64,000 nucleotides of DNA from Apodospora peruviana (Eukaryota; Ascomycota; Sordariomycetes; Sordariales; Lasiosphaeriaceae), in assembly GCA_033439685.1 (NCBI GenBank), contig JAUEDM010000001.1:2480001-2544000 (forward strand). Reading direction: 5' to 3'. How positions within the stretch are numbered: the stretch's first letter is position 1; every line of letters starts with the position of its first letter. Positions 1-11,000 of the stretch are shown here, one piece after another. A program made the translations under genes and the position numbers. Below the pieces are notes generated by a model. That model was given only the letters and a program-made list of their open reading frames with translations. It did not search any database and was not told the DNA's origin.

Positions 1-325
1 TACATATACACCCCAGAACTCCTCTACCGACTCGAAGGTGATAACCTCCTTCAAGAGATCATTCCAGTTGTCGCCCTGTTGTAGCGGTTAGCGAATCCTC
101 TTTGGGCAGCACAATCAACACAACCCGGCAGCTGGAACGAACCTTTCCGCTTGCAGGCTTGGTGAACCAGAGGGTCCACCGATTAGAAAGAGGGTGCTTG
201 ACGTTGAAGTTCTCCTTGTCATGGAAAACAGTGATTGTCTTGCCGGTATCCTCGGCAGGGCCGGCGCCGACATTGCCGCCCTCGGGCGAGATGGGGATGG
301 TGGTGAGATCGACCTGCTCCGACAT
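1..325 (-). CDS. eIF4E: Translation initiation factor eIF4E, 5' part (cut by window edge)
   Basis: Cap-binding subunit of eIF4F, which recruits mRNA to the ribosome. Exon 1 runs 325 to 143 and starts MSEQVDLTTIP. It reaches the family motif KHPLSNRWTLWF, whose Trp residues are in the cap-binding fold. A 67 bp intron (142-76; GTTCGT..CAACAG) is followed by GDNWNDLLKEVITFESVEEF on 75-1, the usual continuation of eIF4E, and the gene then leaves the window. The frame stays open upstream to 541, giving a possible 72-residue extension, but that stretch looks like leader sequence and lacks eIF4E character, so the Met at 325 is preferred. The gene is divergent from SSB. Identity is clear; the start codon is less certain. 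Confidence 0.9.
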
Positions 326-1533
326 GATGGGCTCGTATGTAGGTGATGCTCGATCGACGTTTGCGAGATGGGCGAACGGTCGAAGGGTTGATTGGAGGAA
401 GGGATTGGCTTTCGGTGGAGAGATCCACTGGACACCGAGCGTGCGTGGTTGTTCCTGGGCGGCCGGGAGGTTGGAGAAAGTGCACCCGTGAGTTGTCTCA
501 AAACTGCGAGTCGCGATTGTGGTGGGATGTCCCAGGGCCAAAGGCTAGATTAATCAAAAGTACGGTAGGTACTTTGGGCAGTAGCGGAGAGTTTGCGATC
601 AATCTGAAGGGAAAGTGCGGACTTTGCACCAGGCAAGAGTCTTTGTTGGAAAATATTTGTTAGGGCCGGTTTTGGTGTAGTGGTGGGAATTTTGAGGGAA
701 TCGCAAACTTACGAGGTCCAGATTTACAGGAGGTAAAAAAACGTCAGCCGCGACGGGAGCAAGCAGGTGCAACTGCAAATTGGGTTGAAAAACTGCGCCT
801 CGCCGCCTCCTTTCTCGTCTCATCTGTTAGCGCCGGTCTGGCGTGCAGGCACATGCATTTACGGATAAGACTTAAATCCTTATATCAATGATAGGTATCT
901 GATATAGAGATATATTTACAAGATAGCGAAATTTTTGCTCTCCAGCAGCTCATTTACAGCCAAATACCAAGCTGACAGAAAGTTGTACGGAGTACGGGTT
1001 ACGGGTTAGTTCCTTTCAAATTCCCGGCGAATGTGTGTACGACAGCGCACGGAGAGTCCGACGAACAGGCAGTGTGGAATACACTTGTTATTGTTTATGG
1101 AGATCGTTTTAAGATCTTGTAGACGCTATCTTTGGATACTTTACCGAACGTTATTAACATGAAGTCTAAAGTTCTGTCGTTACGTTGGGAGTCCTGAATC
1201 AGACGTGGTGGTTTTATACTACCCCTTGGCTGACCGTGCTCTTATAAGAGACATGTACCAGTGTAACAGGCCCCCCTGGAGCTTGAGAGGCAAATCACGA
1301 GTCGCCTCACGTGGGTCAGGAGATAAGATAAGCTCCGCCTTGCCGGTTCTGGAAGTGGTGGGGAAGGCTGGAACCTGGCGGTGCGAAAAAAAAGGTTCAC
1401 CGCAATTGAAAATTTCACAATTTAAGAACTCCGTCCAGCCCTGCCCCACGCCCCGAATCGGCTTCTTTTCTCTTGCGCGCCAGATTCAGCTCAATCCCAT
1501 ACTCCCTCACCACACACATCACCACTCATCAAA
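326..1533. promoter_or_regulatory. Divergent promoter region eIF4E / SSB
   Basis: This 1.2 kb stretch lies between two outward-facing genes. A TATAA at 1243-1247 (within cttataagag) sits about 290 bp before the SSB start, and a C/T- and CA-rich leader (about 1480-1530) precedes the ATG. An AT-rich patch lies at 870-915. I saw no convincing coding exon and no clear heat-shock element array. Confidence 0.4.
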
Positions 1534-3742
1534 ATGGCGGACGAAGTTTACGATGGTGCCATCGGCATTGATCTCGGTATGTTGTCTCGACCGCCGCAGC
1601 GCTGCTGGCTTTCGTTGCCGCTGCCCTCGCTCAACAGGCGCACATCTTGAACCTACATCGGGCTAACCATCTGCTCTTTTCTTCAATTTCTAGGCACGAC
1701 CTACTCCTGCGTTGCCACGTACGAGGGTACCAATGTTGAGATCATTGCCAACGAGCAGGGTAGCTTTACCACACCATCATTCGTTTCCTTCACCGACAGT
1801 GAGCGGTTGATCGGTGAGGCTGCGAAGAATCAGGCCGCCATGAACCCGAAGAACACCATCTTCGATATCAAGTAGGAAGCTCTCTCCATAGCTAAGTACA
1901 GCGCAGACAACAACAAGCTGACCGTCTTCGTACCCAGACGCCTGATTGGTCGTCGCTTTGAGGACCCCATTGTCAAGAAGGACATGGAGTCTTGGCCTTT
2001 CAAGGTCATCGATGAGGATGGCAACCCCAAGGTCGAGGTTGAGTACCTTGGCGAGACCAAGAGCTTCTCGCCCCAGGAGATCTCCGCCATGGTCCTTACC
2101 AAGGTAAGCCCACCGAGCCTGATTTCTTTTATACCGACAGAGTGCTGATCACCTGCCCAACAGATGAAGGAGATCGCCGAGGTCAAGCTCGGCAAGAAGG
2201 TTGAGAAGGCTGTCATTACCGTGCCCGCCTACTTCAACGACAACCAGAGACAGGCTACAAAGGATGCTGGAGCCATTTCTGGCCTTAACGTTCTCCGTAT
2301 CATCAATGAGCCTACCGCCGCCGCCATTGCGTACGGTCTTGGCTCTGGCAAGTCCGCCAAGGAGCGCAACGTCCTTATCTACGATCTCGGTGGTGGTACT
2401 TTCGATGTGTCGCTCCTCAACATCCAGGGTGGTGTCTTCACTGTCAAGGCTACTGCTGGTGATACCCATCTTGGTGGTCAGGATTTCGATACCAACCTCC
2501 TCGATCACTGCAAGAAGGAGTTCACCCGCAAGACCAAGAAGGACCTGAGCGGTGATGCTCGTGCTCTCCGGAGATTGAGAACTGCTTGCGAGCGCGCTAA
2601 GCGGACTCTCTCCAGCGGTGCACAGACCACCATCGAGATCGACTCTCTTTTCGATGGTGAGGACTTCAACATGCAGATCACTCGTGCCCGTTTCGAGGAC
2701 CTCAACGCCAAGGCCTTCTCTGGCACTCTTGAGCCTGTCGCTCAGGTTCTCAAGGATGCCGATATCGCCAAGAGCGCTGTTGATGAGATTGTTCTCGTTG
2801 GTGGCTCCACCCGTATCCCCCGTATCCAGAAGCTCCTCAGCGAGTTCTTCGACGGCAAGAAGCTCGAGAAGAGCATCAACCCCGACGAGGCTGTTGCCTA
2901 CGGTGCCGCTGTCCAGGCTGGTATCCTTTCCGGCAAGGCTACCTCCGCTGATACCGCCGACCTCCTCCTCCTCGATGTCGTTCCCCTGTCCCTTGGTGTC
3001 GCCATGGAGGGCAATATCTTTGCCCAAGTTGTTCCTCGCGGAACGACCGTGCCTACTCTGAAGAAGGTTTGTGTTCCTCTTCTTCTATCGTTTCCCTTTG
3101 CCTGAGTTGCTGACAATTCTTTTTCCATTTTTAGCGGACTTTCACCACAGTTGCCGACAACCAGCAGACTGTTCAGTTCCCCGTGTTCCAGGGAGAGCGT
3201 GTTAACTGCGAGGATAACACCTCTCTGGGTGAATTCACTCTTGCTCCCATCCCCCCGATGAAGGCTGGCGAGCCCGTCCTGGAGGTTGTCTTTGAGGTCG
3301 ATGTCAACGGTATCCTCAAGGTCACTGCTACCGAGAAGACCTCGGGCCGCAGCGCCAACATCACCATCTCCAACTCCGTTGGCAAGCTGTCCAGCAGCGA
3401 GATTGAGAACATGATTAATGGTAAGGAACACCAAAACAGCTGAAATTTGACGTCATTGCTAACTGGCTCTCAGATGCCGAGAAGTTCAAGTCCAACGATG
3501 AGGCTTTCAGCAAGCGGTTCGAGGCCAAGCAGCAGCTCGAGTCCTACATCTCTCGCGTTGAGGAGATCATCTCCGACCCCACGCTTTCCCTCAAGCTCAA
3601 GCGCGGCCAGAAGGACAAGATTGAGCAGACCCTCAGCGAGGCCATGGGCCAGCTTGAGATTGAGGACTCGAGTGCTGATGACCTGAAGAAGAAGGAGCTG
3701 GCCCTTAAGAGGCTGGTGACCAAGGCTATGTCCTCCCGTTAA
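1534..3742 (+). CDS. SSB1: Ribosome-associated Hsp70 chaperone SSB
   Basis: Cytosolic Hsp70 of the SSB type, which binds ribosomes and nascent chains. Exons are 1534-1576, 1694-1871, 1938-2103, 2164-3066, 3135-3420 and 3474-3742, giving 614 residues, the usual SSB length. It has the Hsp70 ATPase signatures (IGIDLGTTYS at the N terminus, IYDLGGGTFDVS, VGGSTRIP), followed by the linker and the substrate-binding domain from about residue 390. It lacks the EEVD C-terminal tail of SSA-type Hsp70s and ends TKAMSSR, as SSB proteins do. All five introns have GT..AG ends and restore the frame. The C-ending codon preference suggests high expression. A decayed fragment of a similar gene lies about 1.5 kb downstream on the other strand. 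Confidence 0.97.
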
Positions 3743-5261
3743 ACGGAATGGTGGATGAATTGGCTTGCGCCTAGAAAAGGGCGCATTTGGACGGGATTTT
3801 GAAGACACAGGGTCTGGACACCGAGCGGTCCAGCGGAAGGCGTCTTCATCTGTTTCTTGAAGCGGGACAAAAGTTGGAGGTACCTGGCTTTACAGTCTGC
3901 ATTTCTGTCACAGTCATCCCCAGGCGGAGGGGAGCGTCAAGATTGAACGACCTGGATTTTGTTTTTCGCTTCCTTCGCCATCGATCTCTATATCACGACC
4001 CAAAATCTCTTCGGCGCAATGCATGTAGACTAGGAGGTTTCTCAAAATATATTTCATGTTAAAACTAATATAGTAAAACCAGTGTCGGCTCTTGGCAGGT
4101 GATATGTAGTCGTGTTTAAATCGGCACCTATGCAACATATAACCTAACGATAGCATGCAAAACAAACTACTGCCGTATTTAATCCATAAAAACATATACT
4201 TATCTAGAATATTACTGTGCCATTCCACAGTCATAGCCAGCATATATTACATCCTACAGGGTCTATTAGGACCTTTTGTAACCGGGGTTAACAATTGAAA
4301 AATGTGATTATTAAGTATATTTAAGCGCCTTAAGATACATTTTAAAGGCGTTAGCTGGGCTGTGGTATGGCCTTGATGCTACCTAGTATCAAGGTACGCG
4401 AGTGTGACGGTCGGTGCGATTGAGGCTTGATTGAATTGATTGCGACCGTCAACGGTATATAACCCATTAGAATTCCAAAGGCTGACACCTTTGGTATTCT
4501 GGCATCCTTTTGCGATTAGGGGGGTTTGGTGTAATGGTTTGGGTCATTGCACTGGCTGGTCACAGCGAGTAGTAACTGCTGGCAATACATTTACCGGCAT
4601 ACGAATGCTTGTATAGGTTTTATTTACCCTCCTTCTACATTTTAAATACCTGTAATTTATTCTATCGAGCTCTCTTCTATTATCCTAATACTTATAAAGA
4701 GCTCAACCTAACGAGTTTTTATTCCTTCTAAGGTGTATGAAGCTGGCGGTAACCGAGGCAAAGGGAAACAACAGAAAAGAGAAACGAACACTCTACCTTG
4801 TTTAACAGGATATAATCGTTGCGGCAACTTCTACGATGCGTGTGAACCGTCCACTGCATGGAAACCCGGAAGGATGTGGCATTTGAAGTTTTGATTAGAA
4901 CAGTCTGCATTGCGGTGATGGACAGACTTGTCAAAATATACGGAGAAGTTAACTGATGCTGCCTTCTGTCTGCTGTTCCTCGTTGTCCCTGGGAGGTTGA
5001 AGCCTGTCGAGGAAATAGAAACAGTCCCCGATACGCTTCCTCGCTCATGCTGTATAGTTCCTACACGGATGGCTCGGAATGTTGTGCTTAGTTGTATTGA
5101 CGACGGTTACATCTCACTCGAACTCTACCTCACCGTTTAATTCCACCATATTGTCTGCCTTCCTAGGTATACTTGGTAGTTGGTGTGGTTGATGCAGGAT
5201 GTCTCAATCAAGATACGCCATGAGCATTGTGATAGAGCGAGACATGACTTCTGCTAAGGGA
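3743..5261. other. SSB 3' region and AT-rich gene-free tract
   Basis: No coding sequence is supported here. The first few hundred bases are presumably the SSB 3' UTR. From about 4040 to 4730 the sequence is AT-rich and reads like decayed mobile DNA. Within it, at 4520-4545, is a stretch resembling a Pol III A box (TGGTGTAATGG), without a matching B box. An element end or SINE remnant is possible but not shown. Confidence 0.4.
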
Positions 5262-5665
5262 TCAATGACCAGGAGTGAATTCACCCGAAGAGGTGTTGTT
5301 CTCGAAGTTGGCACGCTCACCCTCGTACATGGGGAACTTGACAGTCTTCTGGTTATTCGTGTTTGTGATGGTAATAATGGCAAACAACTGGTGTAAAGGA
5401 GATGACAAAGGAAGTAAAATAAATACGATTTGTTCACTTATAGATTCGTACGAGAGAATGAGGCATGCTAGAAGTTGATAACTTCAGCCGGACAAGTGGA
5501 ACAGCCTCTTGCTTGTCTTTCCTACGCCATGTGGATGAATAAGGTTGGTACATTAAAGTAAGACGACCTACACACCGCTGGTGTATCCGCCTACGATAAT
5601 GTACTGACCAATGTCTCAAACTATTTGCACCGAGTATCAACCTCTTGCTCTTAACGATGTCATCT
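5262..5665 (-). pseudogene. Decayed SSB-like Hsp70 fragment, inverted
   Basis: The minus strand at 5385-5270 translates to a run containing NNQKTVKFP, then GERANFENNTSSGEF. This aligns without gaps to the SSB substrate-binding segment with NQQTVQFP and GERVNCEDNTSLGEF, at roughly 70% DNA identity by eye over about 95 bp. In the same order on the same strand are a DIVKS match (5663-5648; SSB DIAKS), a VGG match (about 5597) and an EAV match (about 5510), with spacing close to that in SSB. Stops and frame changes interrupt it, and a segment between EAV and NQK seems deleted. It is not a working gene. The parent could be the neighbouring SSB gene or another Hsp70 of that type. Confidence 0.6.
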
Positions 5666-7508
5666 GTTGGACAAGCGTAGAAGTCTCAATTCTCGGACCC
5701 ATATCACCATCACCATTATATTCTGGTCCCCAAAAACGAATGAGTTTTGAAATACGCAACTCATCTTGTCCAAACGACAACAAGTATCACTTTCTTAGCA
5801 AACAACCCCCTTTTCCACTTTCTCTTCCCTCCCGTCACCGCCTCGCCTCATTGTCTTATGGATTTTGAGCACCATGAAGTCCGACAAGAAGAACCGAGAG
5901 AGGAAAAGATAGTCAAGAGTTACGCAACATGGACGGCTGATACCAAAACCGTCAATCGTAAGCCACATAAGAGCCAAGCCTTGCGTACGTCCGTACCAAG
6001 AGCTTTCGTAGAGTATCGCCAAGAGAAAGGCGACATTCTTGACAGTGGGTGAGTCCGAGTTCTCTCTCCATGTTAGACAAAAAATGGGACTGGACCGTAA
6101 CACCACCTAGCCTGCTCGCCGTTTGTCGTCATCCCCAACGTCACGCACACCGGAGGGCAAGTGTCCTCTACACAGTCAACAATATACCCACTGTTACTTC
6201 GCTGCTAACCTAAGGTAACTTATTTAGTGCGCATAATACCGTATATCTACCTCACTTACAAACGTCCATCATCACCAGTCTCGCGATAACCCCCCTTAAT
6301 ATCCTACAACGCTCCAAATCCACACCGCACATGACACCCCGAAGGCAATAACATAAAACAAGCATGATATTAGAACGCGTACACTACCCACAAAATAAAC
6401 ATGAAATAAAAAGAAAGAATATATGATCGGCCGGCTCGATCTGCCACCTGCCGTCTTGGCTCTTGGCATGCAACAGAATCTCAGATCAAGTGATCTCGCG
6501 TATACCTTGTGTCTCTTTATGGTTGGGCAAAACTGAGGGACGAAAAGAGAAACAAATGAACGCCGAGTTTCTTGGCTTCTTCGGCATTGCGGAATAGCTG
6601 TACTCGGTCAACTTGTGTCGGACCAATCCGTCGATGATGACCTGCTGAATTGCGGAGTATCTGATAAACGATTTGACGCAAACCTGCAGCTCACATCAGC
6701 CCAACCACTCGCACCCGGGCATCTACAGATGGAGAAAGGCACAGGTAAAAGCATGTGGAAACTTTATGCAGACATCCTCACTCTCCCCCACCCCACGCCA
6801 CATCAGCAACAGCAGCATGCAGATAGATGGTCATCATGCACAACGAAAGCACCGCGTAAGGATGGAAGAGAGAGAGAGGGAACCATGGGGAAAAAGCAGA
6901 TGCTAATGCAATGCAAGCCACATATGTACACAAGAGATCATGATAAAGCTTGTCAATCATCAGACAGAATGCAACCACCACCACTATCACCCTATGGACA
7001 CAAGGAAGCACATTGCGCGAACAAACCCATACAATGCGAGTCTTTTTCAACTACCAAAGGTGTGTGTCGTTACTCATGAAAGTGACAAATGAATCAAAAT
7101 TCGCCTTGTCCGCCGTGTCCGCCGTGTAACCCTCCGTCACTCTGTTGCGAAACCTGCCAAACTCCAAACACCGCGTAGATACCTTGGTGCGGACCAACCA
7201 TTGTCCGGACCACCCAGTCCTCATTCCTTCCCAGACCGCCATTCAGACCGGTGAGTATGAAGAGATACCCAGACCATTGCCCAAAGTAATGAAACCAGAT
7301 TACCAATGCTTTTTGCTTCCTTGAATGAGATGATGGGGAAATGTATTTTTGTTTTCAGTCTTGTCCCAAGATGTGAATATGTTCCATCCGGTAAGATATG
7401 CCTGCGTCACAAGCGACAGAGCCAAGAAAATGAGTTCATCAAGAGAAATTGCTATTGTCGTCATCATAGTGAGGTAGGAAAGAGAAAAGAAGTACTCGGT
7501 CGCGATGA
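5666..7508. other. Gene-free stretch
   Basis: Only short, poorly supported open frames occur, for example one on the plus strand ending near 6052 before a GTGAGT. Codon content and flanking signals do not support calling a gene. The part nearest 7508 is presumably the 3' UTR of the minus-strand gene next door. Confidence 0.4.
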
Positions 7509-8036
7509 TCACTCCTCGACCGCAACCTCGTGGAAGTCAGCCTGGTGGTCGGAGTCCTGGTGTTCGCCCCAGTGTACAGGGCCGAGCTTTAGGAAGCGCA
7601 GCCTTGTCTTGGACCCGTCACTGCTGAGGCTGGATGTGCGGTGTTTTGTCAGACCGGTCCCGACACGAGCATCGTCTTGCTGGGCGGCTTCAGAGAGGGT
7701 ATCTGCCGTCAGAGTCGGCGTCTTGGGATCTTTTGTCTTTTGTGTCCGTGGGTACGAATCAGATGTCTTCGGGGCTAGGGAAAGAAAGGTGGAGGGGCGA
7801 CGCTCGGCAATAAATGGCTGAGCCTGCTCGCTCAGCTGGCGAATTTCCTCGGAAGTTGGGGAAGACATCTCGGAGTATGTGTTTGATATCGTAGCTATGA
7901 GTTTCTTTGTTGACGTAGCTTGGCGGCCAAGGCTCGGTGTGTATTTGTACTGGGAGCGCACGCTGAATGCCGAGAGAGTCGAAGGTTTCCAGGCGAGCAA
8001 TGGAGGTGTTTGTCTGAGAGGAAAGAAAAGAGACAA
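7509..8036 (-). CDS. Small conserved fungal protein, function unknown
   Basis: A single-exon frame of 175 residues. The best-supported part begins at an internal Met (7868; MSSPTSEEIRQL) and would give about 119 residues. The C terminus, RFLKLGPVHWGEHQDSDHQ followed by an acidic end, resembles a motif I associate with small uncharacterised Pezizomycotina proteins; this is from memory and not checked. The upstream 56 residues are rich in Ser, Arg and Lys with few acidic residues until the end, so they could be a mitochondrial presequence or simply untranslated leader. A TATATA lies about 45 bp before the upstream ATG (near 8080). No domain with known function is visible. Confidence 0.6.
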   Translation of the reverse strand: MSLFFPLRQTPPLLAWKPSTLSAFSVRSQYKYTPSLGRQATSTKKLIATISNTYSEMSSPTSEEIRQLSEQAQPFIAERRPSTFLSLAPKTSDSYPRTQKTKDPKTPTLTADTLSEAAQQDDARVGTGLTKHRTSSLSSDGSKTRLRFLKLGPVHWGEHQDSDHQADFHEVAVEE

Positions 8037-11000
8037 ACAGGAAGGAGAGAGGAATAAGAGACCGGATGATGGGAGACGGTATATATGCTAATCACGCCAC
8101 TGGACCGATGACTAGTTGGGTGCAAGCCATTCAAACTTTGTCCTCCCTACTGAGGTACACACCGTTCCCTCGTCTTTGTGCTCCGCAGCCATGATTCACA
8201 TGAGCAACACGCAAGGTCGCAAAGCCAAATTCCCCGCGCAACACCTCGGTCCTGGATCCTGGGGTGTTAGCCAGGGCAGCACGGACAAGGTAGACACTCG
8301 AATCCAACAGGTACCGCAGCAGCAGAGACAGTGTTGCATATCTCGAGCAGGTCGCTCCTTCAGCAAACTGGCGACCTGCATCCCGCGATTTCCGTTTGAT
8401 TATCAGTCAGCGGGGGTCCAGGTGACCAAAGTCCAAAATCATGGAAGGTACAAACTACGCACTAGAGTTTGGTTGATTGGTTTCGACATCAAGCGCGAGT
8501 GACGGCTGGCCCCCGCCAACAAGCAAGACGAACGACCGAGAGTCCATGGAGATCACACGTGGGGTCATAATTGGCCTGAGCTTAGCCCGCACGAATTCAG
8601 CGACGGATTTATAATGCCTTCGCTATCCGCGCCGGCTGCAGGACTACCCGCCAACGAGAGAAAAGCCGCGAAAATGGTCGAGAGCCGTCGAATTTCAACA
8701 AACAAAGATGAACTGAACTGATAGCCGGCGGCCATGATAGACTTTCGGGAGTCAGGGGTAAGTGGAGCAGAACGCGGCTCTGTCGCATGCCTGAGCGTTA
8801 CTTCCGACACGGCGTCCATTGACGTTGACGTCGGTCGCGCCTCGGTTGCTGTTGATTGGCCCTTCCGGGTTGTCCTCGAGGATATCTCGGAAGGTTTCGG
8901 CTCGCAACCCGTCAGTTCTAACATCAGATCATGGTGTGCCGTGATGCGCGGTGCGGTCCGGTGCGGGGACGTGGGGCCAAAACTCCAGGTTTCTCCAGGT
9001 TCTCAACGGCATCAGCTACGCTTGCTTGGGAGCCTTCTGCCCCCGTGACCATATCAGCTGACCTTAATCCGTACAGTAGCCGCCGAGCAATGCTGGCGCA
9101 CGATTCCAGAGTCCAGACTATCAACCTGGAATGTGGGTTGCCATACTTGAGAGAGTCAGGGTGAACGCTTGTCGCCGACGTAATGTCGTGACATGAGTGG
9201 CCAGCCTTCAGACACCGAAGCTAGCCGGAACTGTTGTGAGACAGCTACCACTTAGCAGCTTGGTTGATAACAAAGGACGAGAAGTTTGGACAAGATATTA
9301 GATACTTAGCTTCAAAATACCATTCGATCAAACATTCCATATCATTTCATGCATAGTTAACACAGGTCTCGTTTGCGGACCATCGATTGTCAACGGCTGG
9401 GTTCATGGTCGTTGAACCTATTCACCCACTGAGCCATGCGCTTGGTATTGTGCCCAGGAGTCAAGCTCGCAAGTTCGGCCAGGTCCTTCTCGTAAGTGCC
9501 GAGAGATTTCGGCAGCAGCTGCCGTACGCCTGCCGTAAACAAGGGATACCGTCTCGCCTGACTCTCGATGAACTTGTTAGATGGCAAAGGAGACCTGCAT
9601 CGAGTCCAATCAATGCAGATAAGGGGCATCATGAGTGATTGGAGAACAACCACAAAGGGTAAACCCCTGTCACGCCAAAAAAGGCTGTTCGAGCGATCCA
9701 GATCTGGCTCCTGAAGCTTTGCCGACGAGTCGTCCTAGACACGAGAGTAATCTAGTACTGTGCCTCCGGCTCGTGCCTGCCCGAGAGAGGGCGACCCTAG
9801 GGCTCCCGTACGTACAGGGGAGCTACCATGTCCCGTGCCAAATCATGCATGCCTGTCATCATACGGCCCGATGCGTTTGTAAGGGCAGTCAGACCAGGCG
9901 CCGCCGTGATGGTGCGATTCGGCCGGCAAAAGGAGCGGAAACGCGGGCGCTCGATAATCAAACGTGCAACTCGCATGTGTGTTGGCTCTCTTCACGCGCC
10001 TAACTCTGTGTCCCGACTGCATAGTGCAGGCAGGCACGCAGGTGTAGACAGTCGGTTATGCCGGGATCAACGACGTAGCTCTGTCAAACTAGTCTTCCAC
10101 CCTTGTGTGTGATGGTTCACAAGATCTTTGGCTGCCATATAAGCAGTCTCCAAATACCAGCGCGGCCCTGCCACATCCTCACGTGAGAACATGGTTCTAT
10201 CTGGCAAAAGGCTGCCTTGAACCAGATCCGACTGGCACTTCTAGAGCAGTTTGCGGGAAAATTTGCGCACCATGTGCTGGGACCAGGGAGGTCGACATGC
10301 CTCTTCCTTGAGAGTGGGTGGTGATAAACGCAACGATGGACGAGACGGCTGTCAACTCTGGTTGCCAATCAAATTCGAGGCTTGTGTGGGTATGATGCGG
10401 GAAACAACCAGGTTCAGCCAGGCTCAGGGGAATCGATAGTTAAGAATCGTATGAGAGATACGCTGATTGAACTGATCGAGCGCCATCGACGTCGAACGCT
10501 GGCCGCCAGAGTGTATCCAGGCGGTTGGACATGATACCGCAGATCGAGTTGAGCGTTTCCCTGCACCAAGGAAGTCTCCCCTTGCTTGGCTATCACCATA
10601 TTCCACTATACCACTACCACAAGGGGACTGGCCCATAACGCTGAGGACTTACGTGTGTCAAGACTTTGCGCCAGAGGAGATTCGGAGCTGTTGCCCACAA
10701 TCTAGCCATGATTTTTAAATGAGGTAAGCATTTGGTCTATATGATGTCCACAGGTGCGGTTGAGGGGGCCAGTGGCAGGTACTTACCAGCGCAGCGGTAC
10801 TGGCGCTTACTGGCTTGCTTGATTGGCAGGCGTGGTGAGAATGTGTCCTTGATCACAAACACTGTCTCGAGAACCATGAGCATCGGCTACAACCTGACAC
10901 TGACAGTCCAGAGACGTTATCACCCATGCTGCCGACTACTGATGGTGGGTATGTTGGCGGTCTCTTCCCATGAGCCGATCATTTGCATGCCGCTCTTCGC

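Noticed and set aside
2149..3027. 292-codon open frame antisense to SSB
   Set aside because: It is a shadow of the strongly biased codon usage of the Hsp70 gene on the other strand, rich in Leu, Ser and Glu with no family resemblance.
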